NCBI GenBank assembly: GCA_002049455.2
Contig: KV918812.1
Coordinates: forward strand, 62,001 to 126,000
From: Porphyra umbilicalis
Lineage: Eukaryota > Rhodophyta > Bangiophyceae > Bangiales > Bangiaceae
DNA length: 64,000 nt
Direction of reading: 5' to 3'
The translations under genes and the position numbers were made by a program. Every line of letters starts with the position of its first letter. Within the stretch, counting starts at the first letter, position 1. Below the pieces are notes generated by a model that saw nothing but the letters and a program-made list of their open reading frames with translations, did no database searches and had not been told where the DNA came from. Shown here one piece after another: positions 9,465 to 20,606 of the stretch.

Positions 9465-10559
9465 TCACGCACCCTTTTCCGAGTCGCTCCCGTCCGAGTT
9501 ACTCGACTCGGACGAGGAGCGGCCGCCGTAGCGCGCAAACTTGGCAATAATGTCTGAGTCAAAGCCGTCAAAGCCGCCGCCGTCGGACGTCGACTCGTCG
9601 GACGACGACACCGACGGCGGCGGCCGCTTGCGGCGCTGCTGTGGACGCTCAGGGGGGGGAGCGGTCGCCACGGGCCCGGACGTAGAGGTGGCGGCAGCTT
9701 CTGGTACAGACAATGCGGCCGCCGCAGCGGACACGAGTGACATGGACGGCGTGGCAGCAGCCGCGGCCGCTTCTGGTGACGGCTTGGTCATATGGATGGT
9801 CGTCGGCAGCGGGGACACCAAGGCGGCGGTCTCGTTCTTCAGCCTGGTCGTCATCGCCCGGCGGCCGCGCAAAGTCAAAGCCGCTGGCCTCGCGGCCACC
9901 GGCGGTGTCGGCAAAGTCTTGTTGGCGGCCGCCCCCAATGTGAGCAGCTCAGCACCCGCAGCCGGCCTCGGCGGCATAGCGGCGGCCGCTGTAGAGGACG
10001 AAGCAGCGCCTGGGCTAAGAGCCGGCGACGCAGGAGCGGCGGCCGCCAGCGGCAGACCCTGAGATGCACTAAGGGCGGCCGCCGCCGCCGGTGGCCGAGC
10101 ACGAGACGCAGCCGCGCGAGTAGACGCAGGCCGAGCCCGCCATACGGCCGCGGCCGTCGTCAACGGCCGCGACGGCGGAGCAGTAGCGGCCGCCGCTCCT
10201 CGAGCGGCCGCCTGCACCGCGCGAGTAGCCGCGAGCCGAGCCCGCGATACGGCCGCGGCCGTCGTCAACGGCCGCGTCGGCGGAGCAGTAGCAGTAGCAG
10301 ACGCCGCTCCTCGAGCGGCTGCCTGCACCGATGACGCCGCTGCGGCAGCCGCCGACAAAGAAGCGGCAGCCGCAATGGCAGAAGAAGCGGTGGGCGTCTT
10401 AGACGCTTGCGTCCTGCCCGAAGTGGGAGCAGCACGGCCGCCCCCTGGTGGCGAGCTCGCCGCCGCCGGTGCCGTAGTTGATCTAGCGGCAGCCGCCGAC
10501 AATGCGCGCGCGGCGAATGCAGAGCCGGCAGCCACCGATGCAGGGGATGAAGATGCACT
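9465..10559 (-). pseudogene. In-frame extension of the Myb/SANT-like protein beyond a single stop
   Basis: This segment continues in the same frame as the ORF ending at 10560, separated from it by one TAA codon at 10562-10560. It would add about 364 residues: Ala-rich low-complexity sequence, a basic patch near QQRRKRPPPS, and an acidic Ser/Asp tail. Either the stop truncates a once longer protein of about 780 residues, or the tail is 3' non-coding sequence kept open by its base composition. A GTGAGT donor overlaps the end at 9465, so the C-terminus is also uncertain. Confidence 0.4.
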
Positions 10560-11804
10560 TTAAGCGGCCGCCGACGCTGTGGAAGTACCTTCGGCGGCCG
10601 CCGACGCTGGGGACGCCCCATCCGCGGCCGCCGGCGCGGCACCTGACGACTTGGCGGGATGCGTGTTGCCTGAGGGCACCAAGAAGACGTCGCCGTCGCC
10701 GTCGACGGGGATGGCCTTGATCAACTCGGGCACCGCTGCTTCCCCCGAGGCCGAGACGTCGTCAACGGGTGACCCGCTGGCCGCCGCACCGGCGCGGGGC
10801 GGAGCCGCACCACCAGTCCCGTCGGCGGCGTCGCCCGACACCCCCCCGGCGGCGGCCGGCTCGCCAGGAGGCACCTTGATGCCCTCCTTGGCCATCATCT
10901 TCTTGGTCTGATGCGCCCAGTACGCCGCCCCCATCTCCGTCTCGCGCATGAAGGGCTGGCTGAATGCCATCATCATCGTCCGCTGCTCCGTCGCGTCGCC
11001 AAGCTTCTCCACCGCGCTGGCGACGCGGCCGATCGTGCGGTCATCCGCAATGGTCTCGGCACGGGCACCGTTGGCCGCCTTGGTACCAAGGGAGCGGTCC
11101 CCCCACGGCTCTTCGTCACTGTCGATGACGTCGACCGCCGCCGGTGCGCCACCAGCATTGTTACCGGCGGCCGCATTCGCTGCGGCCGCCGGTGCCGGGT
11201 CGCCGTCGACAGCCTGCTGCTCCGCGGCGTCGCCGCCGCCATGGACACCAGCGGCGGCCGCCGCCCTTGTCGCCGCATTCAATTGCTTGTCGGCGGCCTT
11301 CTTCTGCATGGAGGCAAACGCGGCGGCCGCCGACTTGAAATGGTCTTGGTCCTTGCTCTGCTCCCAATAATGCGCCCAGGGGCACGACACCTGCTTCTTG
11401 CGGCGCTTGGTGGTCTTGCCCTTGGCGACATCGTCCTCGTGGTCGACGCAGATGCGGCTGTAGATGTTGCTGCTGCAGTAGAGCCCCTGCCCACAGTTGA
11501 CTAGGTCGGCGTGCGTCGCAATGCCCGTCGGCTTCGAGAGACGCGCCTGCACAACACAGCTGGAGAACTCCATCACGCCGGCCACGATCTTGGCCCACTG
11601 CTTCCTCATCGCGTCAAACCCCCGCTGCTCCCGCGCCGCGCCGCCCGGCTCTCCGCGGAGCAGCTGCAGACAGCCGGGCAGAACCCGGCGCCAAAAGTCC
11701 TTGCCGGACTGGTCGGTCCCACGGATTGGGTTGTTCGCCTCAATAAGCCACGCCTTGATTATTGCATCGTTCTCCGCCATTGTCCACGCTGGTCCGCGCC
11801 CCAT
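10560..11804 (-). CDS. Myb/SANT-like DNA-binding protein of PIF/Harbinger type
   Basis: 414 residues from the ATG at 11804. Residues 5-130 match the trihelix/Myb-SANT domain typical of the second protein of PIF/Harbinger transposons and of related plant NAM-associated proteins: PAWTMAENDAIIKAWLIEAN, then FWRRV, then a QWAKIV helix. A basic TTKRRKKQ segment and CPWAHYWEQ follow near 150, then Ala-rich coiled sequence with an acidic DVIDSDEEPW stretch and a helix near residue 300. Such proteins bind transposon ends and bring in the transposase. No DDE transposase lies beside this copy, so it may be a solo remnant or a host gene derived from one. Confidence 0.6.
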   Translation of the reverse strand: MGRGPAWTMAENDAIIKAWLIEANNPIRGTDQSGKDFWRRVLPGCLQLLRGEPGGAAREQRGFDAMRKQWAKIVAGVMEFSSCVVQARLSKPTGIATHADLVNCGQGLYCSSNIYSRICVDHEDDVAKGKTTKRRKKQVSCPWAHYWEQSKDQDHFKSAAAAFASMQKKAADKQLNAATRAAAAAGVHGGGDAAEQQAVDGDPAPAAAANAAAGNNAGGAPAAVDVIDSDEEPWGDRSLGTKAANGARAETIADDRTIGRVASAVEKLGDATEQRTMMMAFSQPFMRETEMGAAYWAHQTKKMMAKEGIKVPPGEPAAAGGVSGDAADGTGGAAPPRAGAAASGSPVDDVSASGEAAVPELIKAIPVDGDGDVFLVPSGNTHPAKSSGAAPAAADGASPASAAAEGTSTASAAA

Positions 11805-11809
11805 GCTGC

Positions 11810-12383
11810 CTAAAGGGCGGGGCCGCCGGCACGACGACGGGTCGCTGGCGGCAGGGGGGGTCGGCCACCCGTGCGGCGCTGGACGGGTGGCCGACCGTGA
11901 GCACCGTCGGCAGGGACAGAGTCTGCCACCGGCCGACTGGACGCGCCGGCAGCAGCGACTGAGTCGGCGGCCGGCCGTCCGACGGCAGCGGCGGTAGCGG
12001 TAGAGGCGGCGGCGGCACCAACGGAGTCGGCCGCGGCCAAGTACCGTCCTTGCACGTACGCCAAGGCCGCCGCCGCTCTGCTCGAAGCCTGCGCCGCCTT
12101 CGTTGCAGCAACACTCGCGTTGGTAGCCTCACCTTTGGCCCGCGCTGCGGCGGCGACCGCCGCCCGGTACTTCGCCGACGCGGTCGCCGACTTGGCTGCC
12201 GCTGCGGTCGCAGTAGCGGGGGGGGGGCGGGCAGCAGCAGTCGCACTGGCAGTGCGCCAAGTGCGGGGCGACCGCGTCTATCCAGTCGCGAAGCAGCCGC
12301 CGATCTTCGTCGTTCCGCCACCGCTGCCGCGTCCGCTGGGCCCTCCGCCGCTTGGTGTCGGGAGGCTTCTTTTCCAAAATCAT
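11810..12383 (-). CDS. Putative small DNA-binding protein with Ala-rich tail, frame switch at a poly-C run
   Basis: The ATG at 12383 opens a basic N-terminus (KKPPDTKRRRAQRTRQRW) and a short helix pair RNDEDRRLLRDWIDAVAPHL, resembling the first helices of a Myb/SANT domain. The sense continues in another frame after a run of ten C at about 12219-12228, as an Ala-rich helical stretch (KYRAAVAAAARAKGEATNAS, then YVQGRYLAAADSV), to a stop at 11810. The run suggests a sequencing slip, a real frameshift or a missed splice. It ends five bases before the start of the next Myb-like gene on the same strand, so the two may belong to one transcription unit. Function unknown. Confidence 0.35.
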
Positions 12384-12419
12384 GGCGTCGGCAGCCGCCC
12401 CTTAATAGGAGAGGACCAA

Positions 12420-12800
12420 CCACCGGGGGCGGCCACCGGCCACGCGAGCCACGGGCGGCAGCCAGCCGCAGCAGCCGGGGACGGCAGCCGCCCACACAAC
12501 CAGCGCGCGGCAGCCGCCCACACCGCCGATGGGCGGCAGCCGCCCACACCACCGACCGCCAGCACACCGCCGATGGGTGGCAGCCGCCCACACCACCGAC
12601 CGCCGGCCGCAGCAGCCGGTGACGGCAGCCGCCCACACAACCAGTGCGCGGCCGCCGCCCACACCGCCGACGGGCGGCAGCCGCACACACCACCGGCGAG
12701 CGGCCGCCGCCCACACAACCAGCGCGCGGCGGCCGCCCACACCGCCGACGGGCGGCAGCCGTCCACACCACCAGCGCGCGGCCGCCGCCCGCAGCACCAC
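12420..12800. repeat. Irregular minisatellite of CGGCAGCCGCCCACAC-type units
   Basis: The motif GGCAGCCGCCCACAC and close variants recur about a dozen times, alternating with CACCGCCGA[TC]GGGCGG and ACAACCAGCGCGCGG, at 30-45 bp spacing. Frames are open on both strands only because stops are absent from the unit. Confidence 0.7.
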
Positions 12801-14229
12801 ACCACCGGCGGGCGGACGGAAAGCGCGCGCGCGCCAAGCGCGTCAACGCGTGCCCCCCTCTTGCAGCGCAGGCGGCCGCCAAGCGCGCACTGGCGCGGCA
12901 GCCGCCCCCGCCGTGGCCGCACCCACCGCACCCGCCGCCGCCGCCGCCGCCGCCGCCGCCCCCCGGAAGCCGCCCACGAAAGGAGGGGGGGGGGGCCGGG
13001 AGAGGCAAACCGACGTGGGAGACGGAACGGGGTGGTGGGGGGGTATCGCCCCAGAAGGGACCCAAAAAGCAAGTCAAAAATCGCGCGCAAGCTCGAGCCC
13101 AAACCCGCCGTGCACCGGCCGCCGTCGAGGGCACGGCCGCCGCAAAAAAAGCGCGCGCAAAAAAGCGCGCGCACGACGGGTAGCCGCGTCAGCGACGATG
13201 GCGCTGGCGGGAGTGTGACGATACCGCGCAAGAGAGGCGGGTGCTGGGCGGCACGCCGTAGGGGGCACGAAGCACGTTCCAACACGAAGGCACGCCCTGC
13301 GAGCGTATGCCCCACCACCGACGCCACCGCCACATCCACACACCCCCCTCAGGGACACGCACCAGGGGTGGCCCGCGCCCGCGCGGGGCCCAAGACTAAA
13401 CGCGTCGCCTCGAGCCCCGCCACCACACGCCTGCGCTGGGCCTCGATGGCAGCCGCGGCCACGCTTCTCAGCACGAGGCCGACGACGCGTGGCGTGACGG
13501 CTGCCGCGCGAGCCCGCCCGAAGAGCTGACAACCCCAGGCTGAGGCTGACAGACCGAGAAAATGTGCGTGGACTCGCCCCCACCCCCGAAAAAGGGATAC
13601 ACTCCACCTCTTATTGCTTGGGGCCAAAGAGCCGCGGCCGACGCGGATAACTAGTGGAAGGTGCGAGCTAGAGCAAGGCGCCAGAAACGGGTCACGGGCA
13701 CGGCGCAGAGAGAGGGCTCCAACGGTCGCAGACTTGAGCCAATCAAATGGAAGTCAGCTGGAGGCACGATTTCTGGAGAAATTGTCCTGCTGATGGTGGT
13801 TCGCCTCAACCAATGAAAAGTGGCTGTACTGCTGACCATACGGAAGCGGCAGCCAGGCATCTTGGCCCAGGTCCCTCAGTGGTGTCGCGCCCACCTGTAG
13901 GCTGTCAGCCGTCACCAGGGACTGCGAGCCGCCTGCGGGGGGGCACGCCAGCGCGGCCTGGTCATGTCCGACGGGCGAACGGCCAGCAGCGCACGACGCG
14001 GCCGCGGTGGGGGGAAGTGGTGGACTCAGACAGCCTGGTCGGGGTGTCATAAGCAGGGCCTGCGGATCGTTCCTAAAACGATCCGCGGCGCGCGCATGAC
14101 GCGAGGCGATCGCGTGGCAAGCCGCCACGCGGTGGCGTTCGCGGCCGCCGTGTCTCGGTCTCGTCGTCAGCACGACGCGTCCCGGACACAAGACTCGATA
14201 GAGACCGGCCCTTCCCACACACAGTCGGA
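12801..14229. other. GC-rich gene-free stretch
   Basis: No gene supported. It contains simple CCG runs (12930-12965), a G-run near 12986-12996, and poorly conserved open frames with no recognisable domain. From 13630 the GC content falls and frames close. CCAAT-type motifs at 13739 and 13809 were noted but have no gene to serve. Confidence 0.4.
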
Positions 14230-14664
14230 CACGGTGGGGCACGACCACGCTCGCAGCTGTTGGTGGTGGGCCCTGCCCGGGAGGAGGTGTGACAGGAGGG
14301 CACCACCACGCTCGCAGCTGCTGGTGGTGGGCGCTGCTCGGGAGGGGATGTGGCGGGATGGCACCACCACGCTCGCAGCCGTTGGTGGTGGGCCCTGCCG
14401 GGAGAAAGTGTGGCGGGATGGCACCACCACGCTCGCAGCTGTTGGTGGTGGGCCCTGCCGGGAGGGGGTGTGGCGGGATGGCACCACCACGCACCCAGCT
14501 GTTGGTGGAGGGCCCTGCTGGGGAGGGGGTGTGGCGGGGGGGCACCACCACGCTGCCAGCTGTTGGTGGTGGGCCCTGCTGGGGAGGGGGTGTGGCGGGG
14601 GGGCACCACCACGCTCCCAGCTGTGGGTGGTGGTCCCTGCGCGGGCGATGTGTGGCGGGCGGCC
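14230..14664. repeat. 61-bp minisatellite, seven units
   Basis: Seven head-to-tail units of 60-61 bp, each beginning GCACCACCACGCT (near 14230, 14300, 14361, 14421, 14481, 14542, 14603) and containing TTGGTGGTGGGCCCTGC and GGGGTGTGGCGGG. The middle units are the most alike. Non-coding. Confidence 0.85.
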
Positions 14665-16400
14665 ATGAAAAGTCTTGGCGCGCCTGTGCGCTCGCCACTT
14701 TGAGCTGTCCTCCCAGGTGCTTGTCATTCTTCAGTCTCGAGCTGTATGCAACAGCTGGTACGGCAGCGCCGCATCACAGAGAGCCACAAACAGGGATCTC
14801 AGGCCGAGACTCGTTGCCCTGGATCTGCCTCCTTTTCTCGATCTCGAGGCCCACGACACTCGTTCTGGGGCGGATCACTCGAATGCCGGTCGATCATCTG
14901 AGACATCCGTGCCAACGTGCGGCTCCCATGCTCCGTGGTGTGGGCCGGGGGAGAATACGTCTCACTCTTCATTGTGATTCTCAGCGATTTCTCTCTGGCG
15001 AGAGTACCATTGGCTGTGAGAATACCTTCCCCGTGTGCCGTGGCAGCCCGTGGCGCCGCCATGTGGCGCTCAATCGACGTTTTTAACGACGATCTCTCAC
15101 TTTGTGTCATACATGTGCTTCGTGTCTGCATCGTGTCAAACGATCGCTGCCTTTCGTCGGCCTGTCGACCGCAATCTGCAGCGGATCTCGCGGATCGCCC
15201 CACCTCAGAGGCTCCGAGATTCCGCGGAAAGTTTACTCCAAGGGATTGGGCCACGGACCGCACACCAACACGGAGGACTATCGATGGAAAAGTAGCCCGG
15301 TACGGAGTAACTCTAGTGCACATATGGCCCATTTCAGGACCCTACAACAGGCGGCCTTTGAGGGGGCGCCACGTTGCAAGCCCAATTGAGATTTTAAGGA
15401 TAGTCCTGTGACATTGCTAGGTTTGCTCTGAGTCTCTGCAACAGTGTTGGCCGCCCTGCCGCACCCAAGAGACCACAGGGAGGTCACCTCCAATCACGGT
15501 TATGGCACCACCTGAACCATTCATCGTCCCGCCACCAACAGGCACTCCAGAGGCCAGATCGGGGGTCACGAGGCGAGCGAGAGCCTCACTGTACGCTTTT
15601 CTGAGGGACATGTCCGATCCCACCCGACGCGGCACGCACTGCACCCCGCGATAGAATTCGATCACGCGACACCAACCGACTGCTCCGTCACCCAGCTGCA
15701 ATCGACTAAAACTGTTGGTCCGCTCTCGAATGCCGAGGGTGGTCCTCATCGTAATAAAGTGGACATCCGCGCCATTATTTTTCAAAACTGATCAAGATCC
15801 TTCCAACACACGTTGCGCCCTAAACCGATATATGTCGATATACATTTAGTTTGACACTACCAATGAGAACGCAGAACACATTGGGGCCGGCACCGGACCA
15901 GCCCCATTTCGCTTCACGAATGGGGAAGGTCCAGCGCCCGCCCCATTTCTGCGCTTCGGAGTTGCTTCGTACTTCCAGGATTCCATCATGACCATTGAAG
16001 ACCAGAATGGGGTCGATTGCGTTGATAGAAAAGCCCAGTGGCCCCATTTCCTTAATAAAGATACACGTTTCTGCTTCGTGGCACAACGTGTAACGAATAT
16101 GAGATGGGGCCGACGTTGTTAGGATCGCCTTAAGGAAAATGTGCATTGTCCATCTGCTGCCACGCCGTGGCCTTCCTCCACGGAAGCAGTGGATGGCCAC
16201 ATTTTCTCGGCCTGTCGTGCTCTGCTGTTTCGTGTCCGACATATGGAAAACACTCACTGCATGTGAGACATAGCACTGGTCCCGGCCGAGGTGGAAATGA
16301 ACTGGACAGTGTCCGCACCACGTCCGGAGCGCCACCTCCCACAAGTTGGAAGTCTGCGCAGTGCAGTGGTTCTCAGGGTGCATTTTTCCCATTTGTTTCC
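14665..16400. other. Lower-GC gene-free stretch with one unassigned minus-strand frame
   Basis: Base composition is more balanced than in the flanks. A 122-residue minus-strand frame at 15417-15785 has unbiased amino-acid use (for example VIEFYRGVQCVPRRVGSD) and might be a fragment of a real protein, but no family is recognised and no exon partners are visible. A larger minus-strand frame at 15820-16509 overlaps the hairpin at 16401 and is not credible. Probably decayed transposon sequence. Confidence 0.3.
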
Positions 16401-16474
16401 CGTCACACGAACCAGCTGCTTCGCCCAGTCTACACAATGTGTAGAATAGGTGAAGCAGCTGATTCGTGTGAAAC
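16401..16474. repeat. 75-bp imperfect palindrome
   Basis: Arms 16401-16427 and 16447-16474 pair with few mismatches (CAGCTGCTTC against GAAGCAGCTG), and the centre contains a second perfect palindrome TCTACACA/TGTGTAGA. It could be the tip of a foldback element or a cruciform-prone site. Confidence 0.75.
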
Positions 16475-17550
16475 GTCATGTTGCTGGGGTGATGGAGAGC
16501 AAATGGCATTGTGATGTATTATTCAGCATAAGAGTTCTACATTGAGGGAGCATGTCTTTTCGATGCTGTCATAGAATTCCGAGCTTCGTCACTGTGATGG
16601 CGGCTAGACGTCCTGGCCCTTTGCTCTTCTGGCCACCGCGGCGTTGGGTCCTTTTTTTCTTCCACAGTTGTCGTTGTGTCCTTTTCTCTTCTCGAGTTGT
16701 AGCGTCCCTATTGTCGGTCCCCATTTGATATCTTCTTCTTTGTCGCATGGTTCCCATTATAAAGCAATGGTCAGCAAAGCAGACAAGCACAGCACCCGGC
16801 ACGCCGCCACACGCAGAGGGAAGTCGACAGCGGAGGCCGGCTGATGTCTCACGAAGTAAGCAAGAGATGAGTGAACACCCCGGTAGGGGCTGGGGGGGAG
16901 AACGAAGAAGCAGGTGGAACGCATGGAGGAAAAAAACGAACCTGAGTACAGCGCGAGTTTCATGGCCTGCGGATGGGGGGAGGGAGGGGGGCGAAGAAAG
17001 GGGCACATGCGGTGCGCGGGCGCAAAAAAAGGGGAAGGGGGGAGGGCAAAAAACAGGGGCGGACGTGGAGCGCGGGCCCATAGACGGAGCGAAGGCGGCG
17101 CGCGCGTCGAAGAGAGAGCATGGCGGTGTAGTGGCGACGATGAAGTAGTGGTGTGTAAGGCCCGACGTAGGGGCGAGATGGCGAGATGGCGACACGACGG
17201 AAGAGAGCAAAGAAGCGATGCTGACACTACCGCAAAGAGGCGCTGGCTTCCTTAAAAAACCAGTCGAGCGACCCACAAATTATCCACATCCGATACCCAC
17301 GTCGCAGTTACCGAAGGTCTTTAATCAAGAAAATTCCCTCTCGACCCGGTGAGGCTACATTAGCGATCCGGCGAGGCTACATGATGGGGAATCCCGCCGA
17401 ATCCCACCGCCGTCGGCGGGAACACCGCCAGGACTGAGGGCGCAACTTGTCGCCTGCGTTTCCACGGTCTGGTGAGAGGCCAGTGGAGCCCGCGCCACCC
17501 CAGCATTGATTTCACTTTCTGGGTACAAATTCTAGGCCGCAGTACGCCCC
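16475..17550. other. Gene-free stretch, purine-biased
   Basis: From about 16850 to 17130 the plus strand is strongly purine-rich, with runs of G and A. Overlapping frames exist on both strands but show no domain and no exon structure. The segment 17280-17550 is near-neutral in composition. Nothing assigned. Confidence 0.35.
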
Positions 17551-18012
17551 AGCGCAGCGGGCCCAGAACTGTCGTCAAAAGCACGTCTATTTTTGCCTGT
17601 TTTGAGCCTCTTGGAGGCCCGTGTTCCTGTTTGAAGAAACAGAATTCCTTTGCAAACAACAGATCGACCCCCCTTGACAGGCTCTCAGAGGCCATCCCAT
17701 GCGAGGTCCTTGCATATTTGTGTTTGCGAAAACAGGAATCGTTCCTCACTCCGCACATTGCGCCTGCTAGCAGGGCCATAGATGCTTCTCCGTCTCTCTC
17801 TCTTTCTGGAAGGGGGAAGTGTATACGTCTTATGCTGTGTCTCTTTTTTTACGAGTGGAGATGCATCTATCCCGGCGAACAGATGATGTTGGCGCCTTTT
17901 CTGGAAAAAACCAGCCTTGACAGAGCCCCAGGGCGGTTTGCAGATAATCTGTTCGTCCGAAAACACGCAAAAGCAGACGTGCTCTTGACGACGGTTATGG
18001 GCCTGCTGCGCA
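17551..18012. repeat. Foldback repeat with arms of about 100 bp
   Basis: The left arm (17551-17680) and the reverse complement of the right arm (17915-18012) share GCGCAGC, GTCGTCAA[AG]AGCACGTCT, TTTTGC[CG]TGTTTT, TTTGCAAAC and CTTGACAG. Arm identity is moderate, roughly three quarters by eye, and the loop is about 230 bp. It may be an old MITE; no clear target duplication was found. Confidence 0.55.
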
Positions 18013-18372
18013 GTACAGTCATTGTGCGCTTGTAAAGCAGGGTGGAGCACTTTGTAGCCCACGTGTTAATTCATATCTGATTGGACAATCGGTTCCGAAA
18101 CGACAACCACTCGAGGCGCTCATGACGCTCGATCGTGGATTTGAATCACACAGTAAATGGTGCAATGAGACACGGAAAGGCGTGGCAAGACTTGTGCCCC
18201 GGTCTTCACGAGGTGTTCCTGGGGGGGTATGCAGGCAAATTCTGACAGACTTGAGGCAACAGATTACTCGATCACAGATCAGCTGTGAATCATCATTTCA
18301 AGTGCCATCAAGTGCGGTGGGCCCCGCACTGGAGCGATCGAGTTGTGCTCAGTTACAAAGCAGGGTACCTTA

Positions 18373-18404
18373 GGGCATGTCCAGCAATGGAGCCAACCGT
18401 CCAA
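18373..18404 (+). repeat. Left terminal inverted repeat of the Harbinger element
   Basis: 32 bases matching the reverse complement of 25559-25590 with one mismatch at position 5. Confidence 0.92.
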
Positions 18405-18864
18405 CCCATCGGCCACGTGTGGGCAACGTGGGGCCCTGCTACTGGCTCTCCAACCGCCGAGCCAAAATTAGGCACATCACGTCTCAAGATCGGCCTCGGG
18501 CAAGGCGGTCAGTCATCGGCGTCAGTTTTGTGGCCGGCCAGCCCCCCGCGCCAAAGAAGCCGTTGTGAACGGCGGAGTCACGGGATCACAATCGATCGTG
18601 CCGGTCGTCTGAACTTTCGTCGGTTGAAGGGGAAATCCCATCCTGACCTGTCCATAAACATGGAGATCGAGGCATGATTACCCGATAGCCCGAGCAATTA
18701 GCGGGATTCGTTACGGAGTTGAGAGCACCTCGATCGCCTCCAATGCCACTGTGCTCGCGGGAAACGCCCGCGCCCGATTGCACAGCCCAACGGCTCGCCG
18801 TCCTCGTGTTCTTCCCCATCCCCAATCCCGTCCGCAACACGCCTCCCATCACCTGTTGAGCATC

Positions 18865-20425
18865 ATGTCGGACTCCGATGATGCCGAGGTTATGCTTGCT
18901 GTTGCCACGACATTTTCGAACGACGACGACGACGATATCGCCGCGGCGCTGTTGGCCGTTGAGCACCATGATTTTCTTCTTGACAGCGCGATCGCGGGAT
19001 CCGACGGTGCAGAGCGGAGGGGGTCGCTTCCTGGGAGGTCGCCTAACAAGCTTCGTGATTTTGCTTGTGGAGAGAGGGGCATTCTGCGCGACTACTTTGG
19101 TCTCGATGGCCGACCGCCCATTTATGACGAGAAGGACTTTGAGCGTCTCTTTCGTCTTCCTCGCATTGTGTTTGATCGTGTTTACCGAGATATATTGTCC
19201 GTGCCCTATTTTCAGCAGCGAGTGAACGCGACAGGAGAGATGCAGTCTTCTACTCTGCAGAAGGTGGCGGCTGCTCTGCGTGTGCTGGCATATGGATTGC
19301 CTGCTGACGAGGTGGATGAGTACGCTCGACTGTCGGACTCGACTATTAACGAGACTGTTCATCGCTTTACACGCTTTGTGGTTGAGAAGTACAAACCTGT
19401 TTATCTACGTGAGCCCACACGAGCAGATCTGCAGCGCATCATGGAAGACTATGCGGACGCGGGCTTCCCGGGATGCATGGGGTGCGTGGACTGCTCCCAT
19501 TGGGTTTGGCGGATGTGTCCTGTGGCCTTTCATGGCCAATACCAAGGTAAGTCAAAGAAGCGATCCATTGTCATGGAGACTGTGGCCGACAAAGATCTGT
19601 ACCTGTGGCATTTTTATATTGGCTTACCCGGCACTATGAATGATTTGAACGTCATGGCTTTTTCTCCTTTTTTTAATTCAATGACTTCTGGTTCGTTCCC
19701 TCCCGCCATCCCCTACACAGTGAATGGTGTCGAGCTCACGTTGCCGTACGTGCTGTGTGACGGCATCTACCCCAAGTGGACAATCCTGATAGGCACGTCG
19801 ACGGGGGAGAGCGAGAAGGAGCAGTACTTTGCCTCCCGTCAGGAAGGAAGGCGTAAGGACGCAGAGCGCATCTATGCCTACCTCTTTCAGGAGTGGAACG
19901 TTTTGGAGCAACCCGCGCGCTTCCGCCGTGTTGAGACGCTAGTGCAGGTGGGCACTTGCTGCGCAGTTCTACACAACATGGTAGTCTCTCACCGCCGCAA
20001 GGAGCCTGCCGTCCCTCAACCTGGTATGTGCAGTGCTGCCCTTCTCATTTTCTCCTTTCGTCTCTGTCCTCTATTCTTTCTTTTCATTTCTTGCTCGTGC
20101 TCACATGTTACCTGCTCCTGAAAAGTGGCTCTGGTCGTCTTACTCTTTCATTGTACGCACAGGGAGGCGCTCCGAGCCGTGTCCGCCGGGATCGACTGTT
20201 GATACAGGTGGGCACGGCGGTGCGCCAGAGCAAGGTGGTGGACCTGCTGAAGATGAGGAGGCTGAAGGGGGAGGGGTACAGCCCGGGGCGGGGGCTCCAA
20301 CCGATCCAGAGGGACGCATGGAAGATATGCAAGCCGCGCGCAGCCGCGTCACGAGCACGGCTGAGCACGACGCGCTCAAGCATGACCTCATGAAGCACCT
20401 CTGGAGGCTCCGCCCCGAGGCATAA
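18865..20425 (+). CDS. PIF/Harbinger transposase, two exons
   Basis: Exons 18865-20023 and 20163-20425; donor GTATGT, acceptor CGCACAG, phase preserved, 473 residues. The start MSDSDDAEVM was chosen because upstream sequence lacks conservation. An N-terminal acidic region is followed by a helix-turn-helix-like part (residues 90-190), then the DDE nuclease: D209 in GCVDCSHW, D260 in PGTMNDLNV and E334 in RKDAERIY. The second exon supplies an acidic linker and a helical C-terminus ending MKHLWRLRPEA, as in plant relatives. It cuts and pastes the element in the nucleus together with the Myb-like partner. No break is seen. Confidence 0.9.
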
Positions 20426-20606
20426 CCCTACAACAAGACCTACTTCAAGCCGCCCCTTGTATGCCATAAAACACACGACTGAACATACCATCGAAAGCAA
20501 ACAAAACAACCAACTCCGCCTACCCCCCCATGAACACACACACGCACACCGACAAACTCGACGCCAAGACGAGCAAGACTCTCACCACCAGCACAAAGGC
20601 TCCGAC

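Noticed and set aside
11740-13134. 464-residue minus-strand and 469-residue plus-strand frames around 12.1-13.5 kb
   Set aside because: Both run through CCG and CGGCAGCCGCC repeats, are Arg/Pro/Gly-rich and lack domains; only the small frame at 12383-11810 shows protein-like sense.
16569-17276. 235-residue minus-strand frame in the purine-rich block
   Set aside because: Low-complexity Pro/Ser-rich translation of a biased tract; no start context, domain or splice support.
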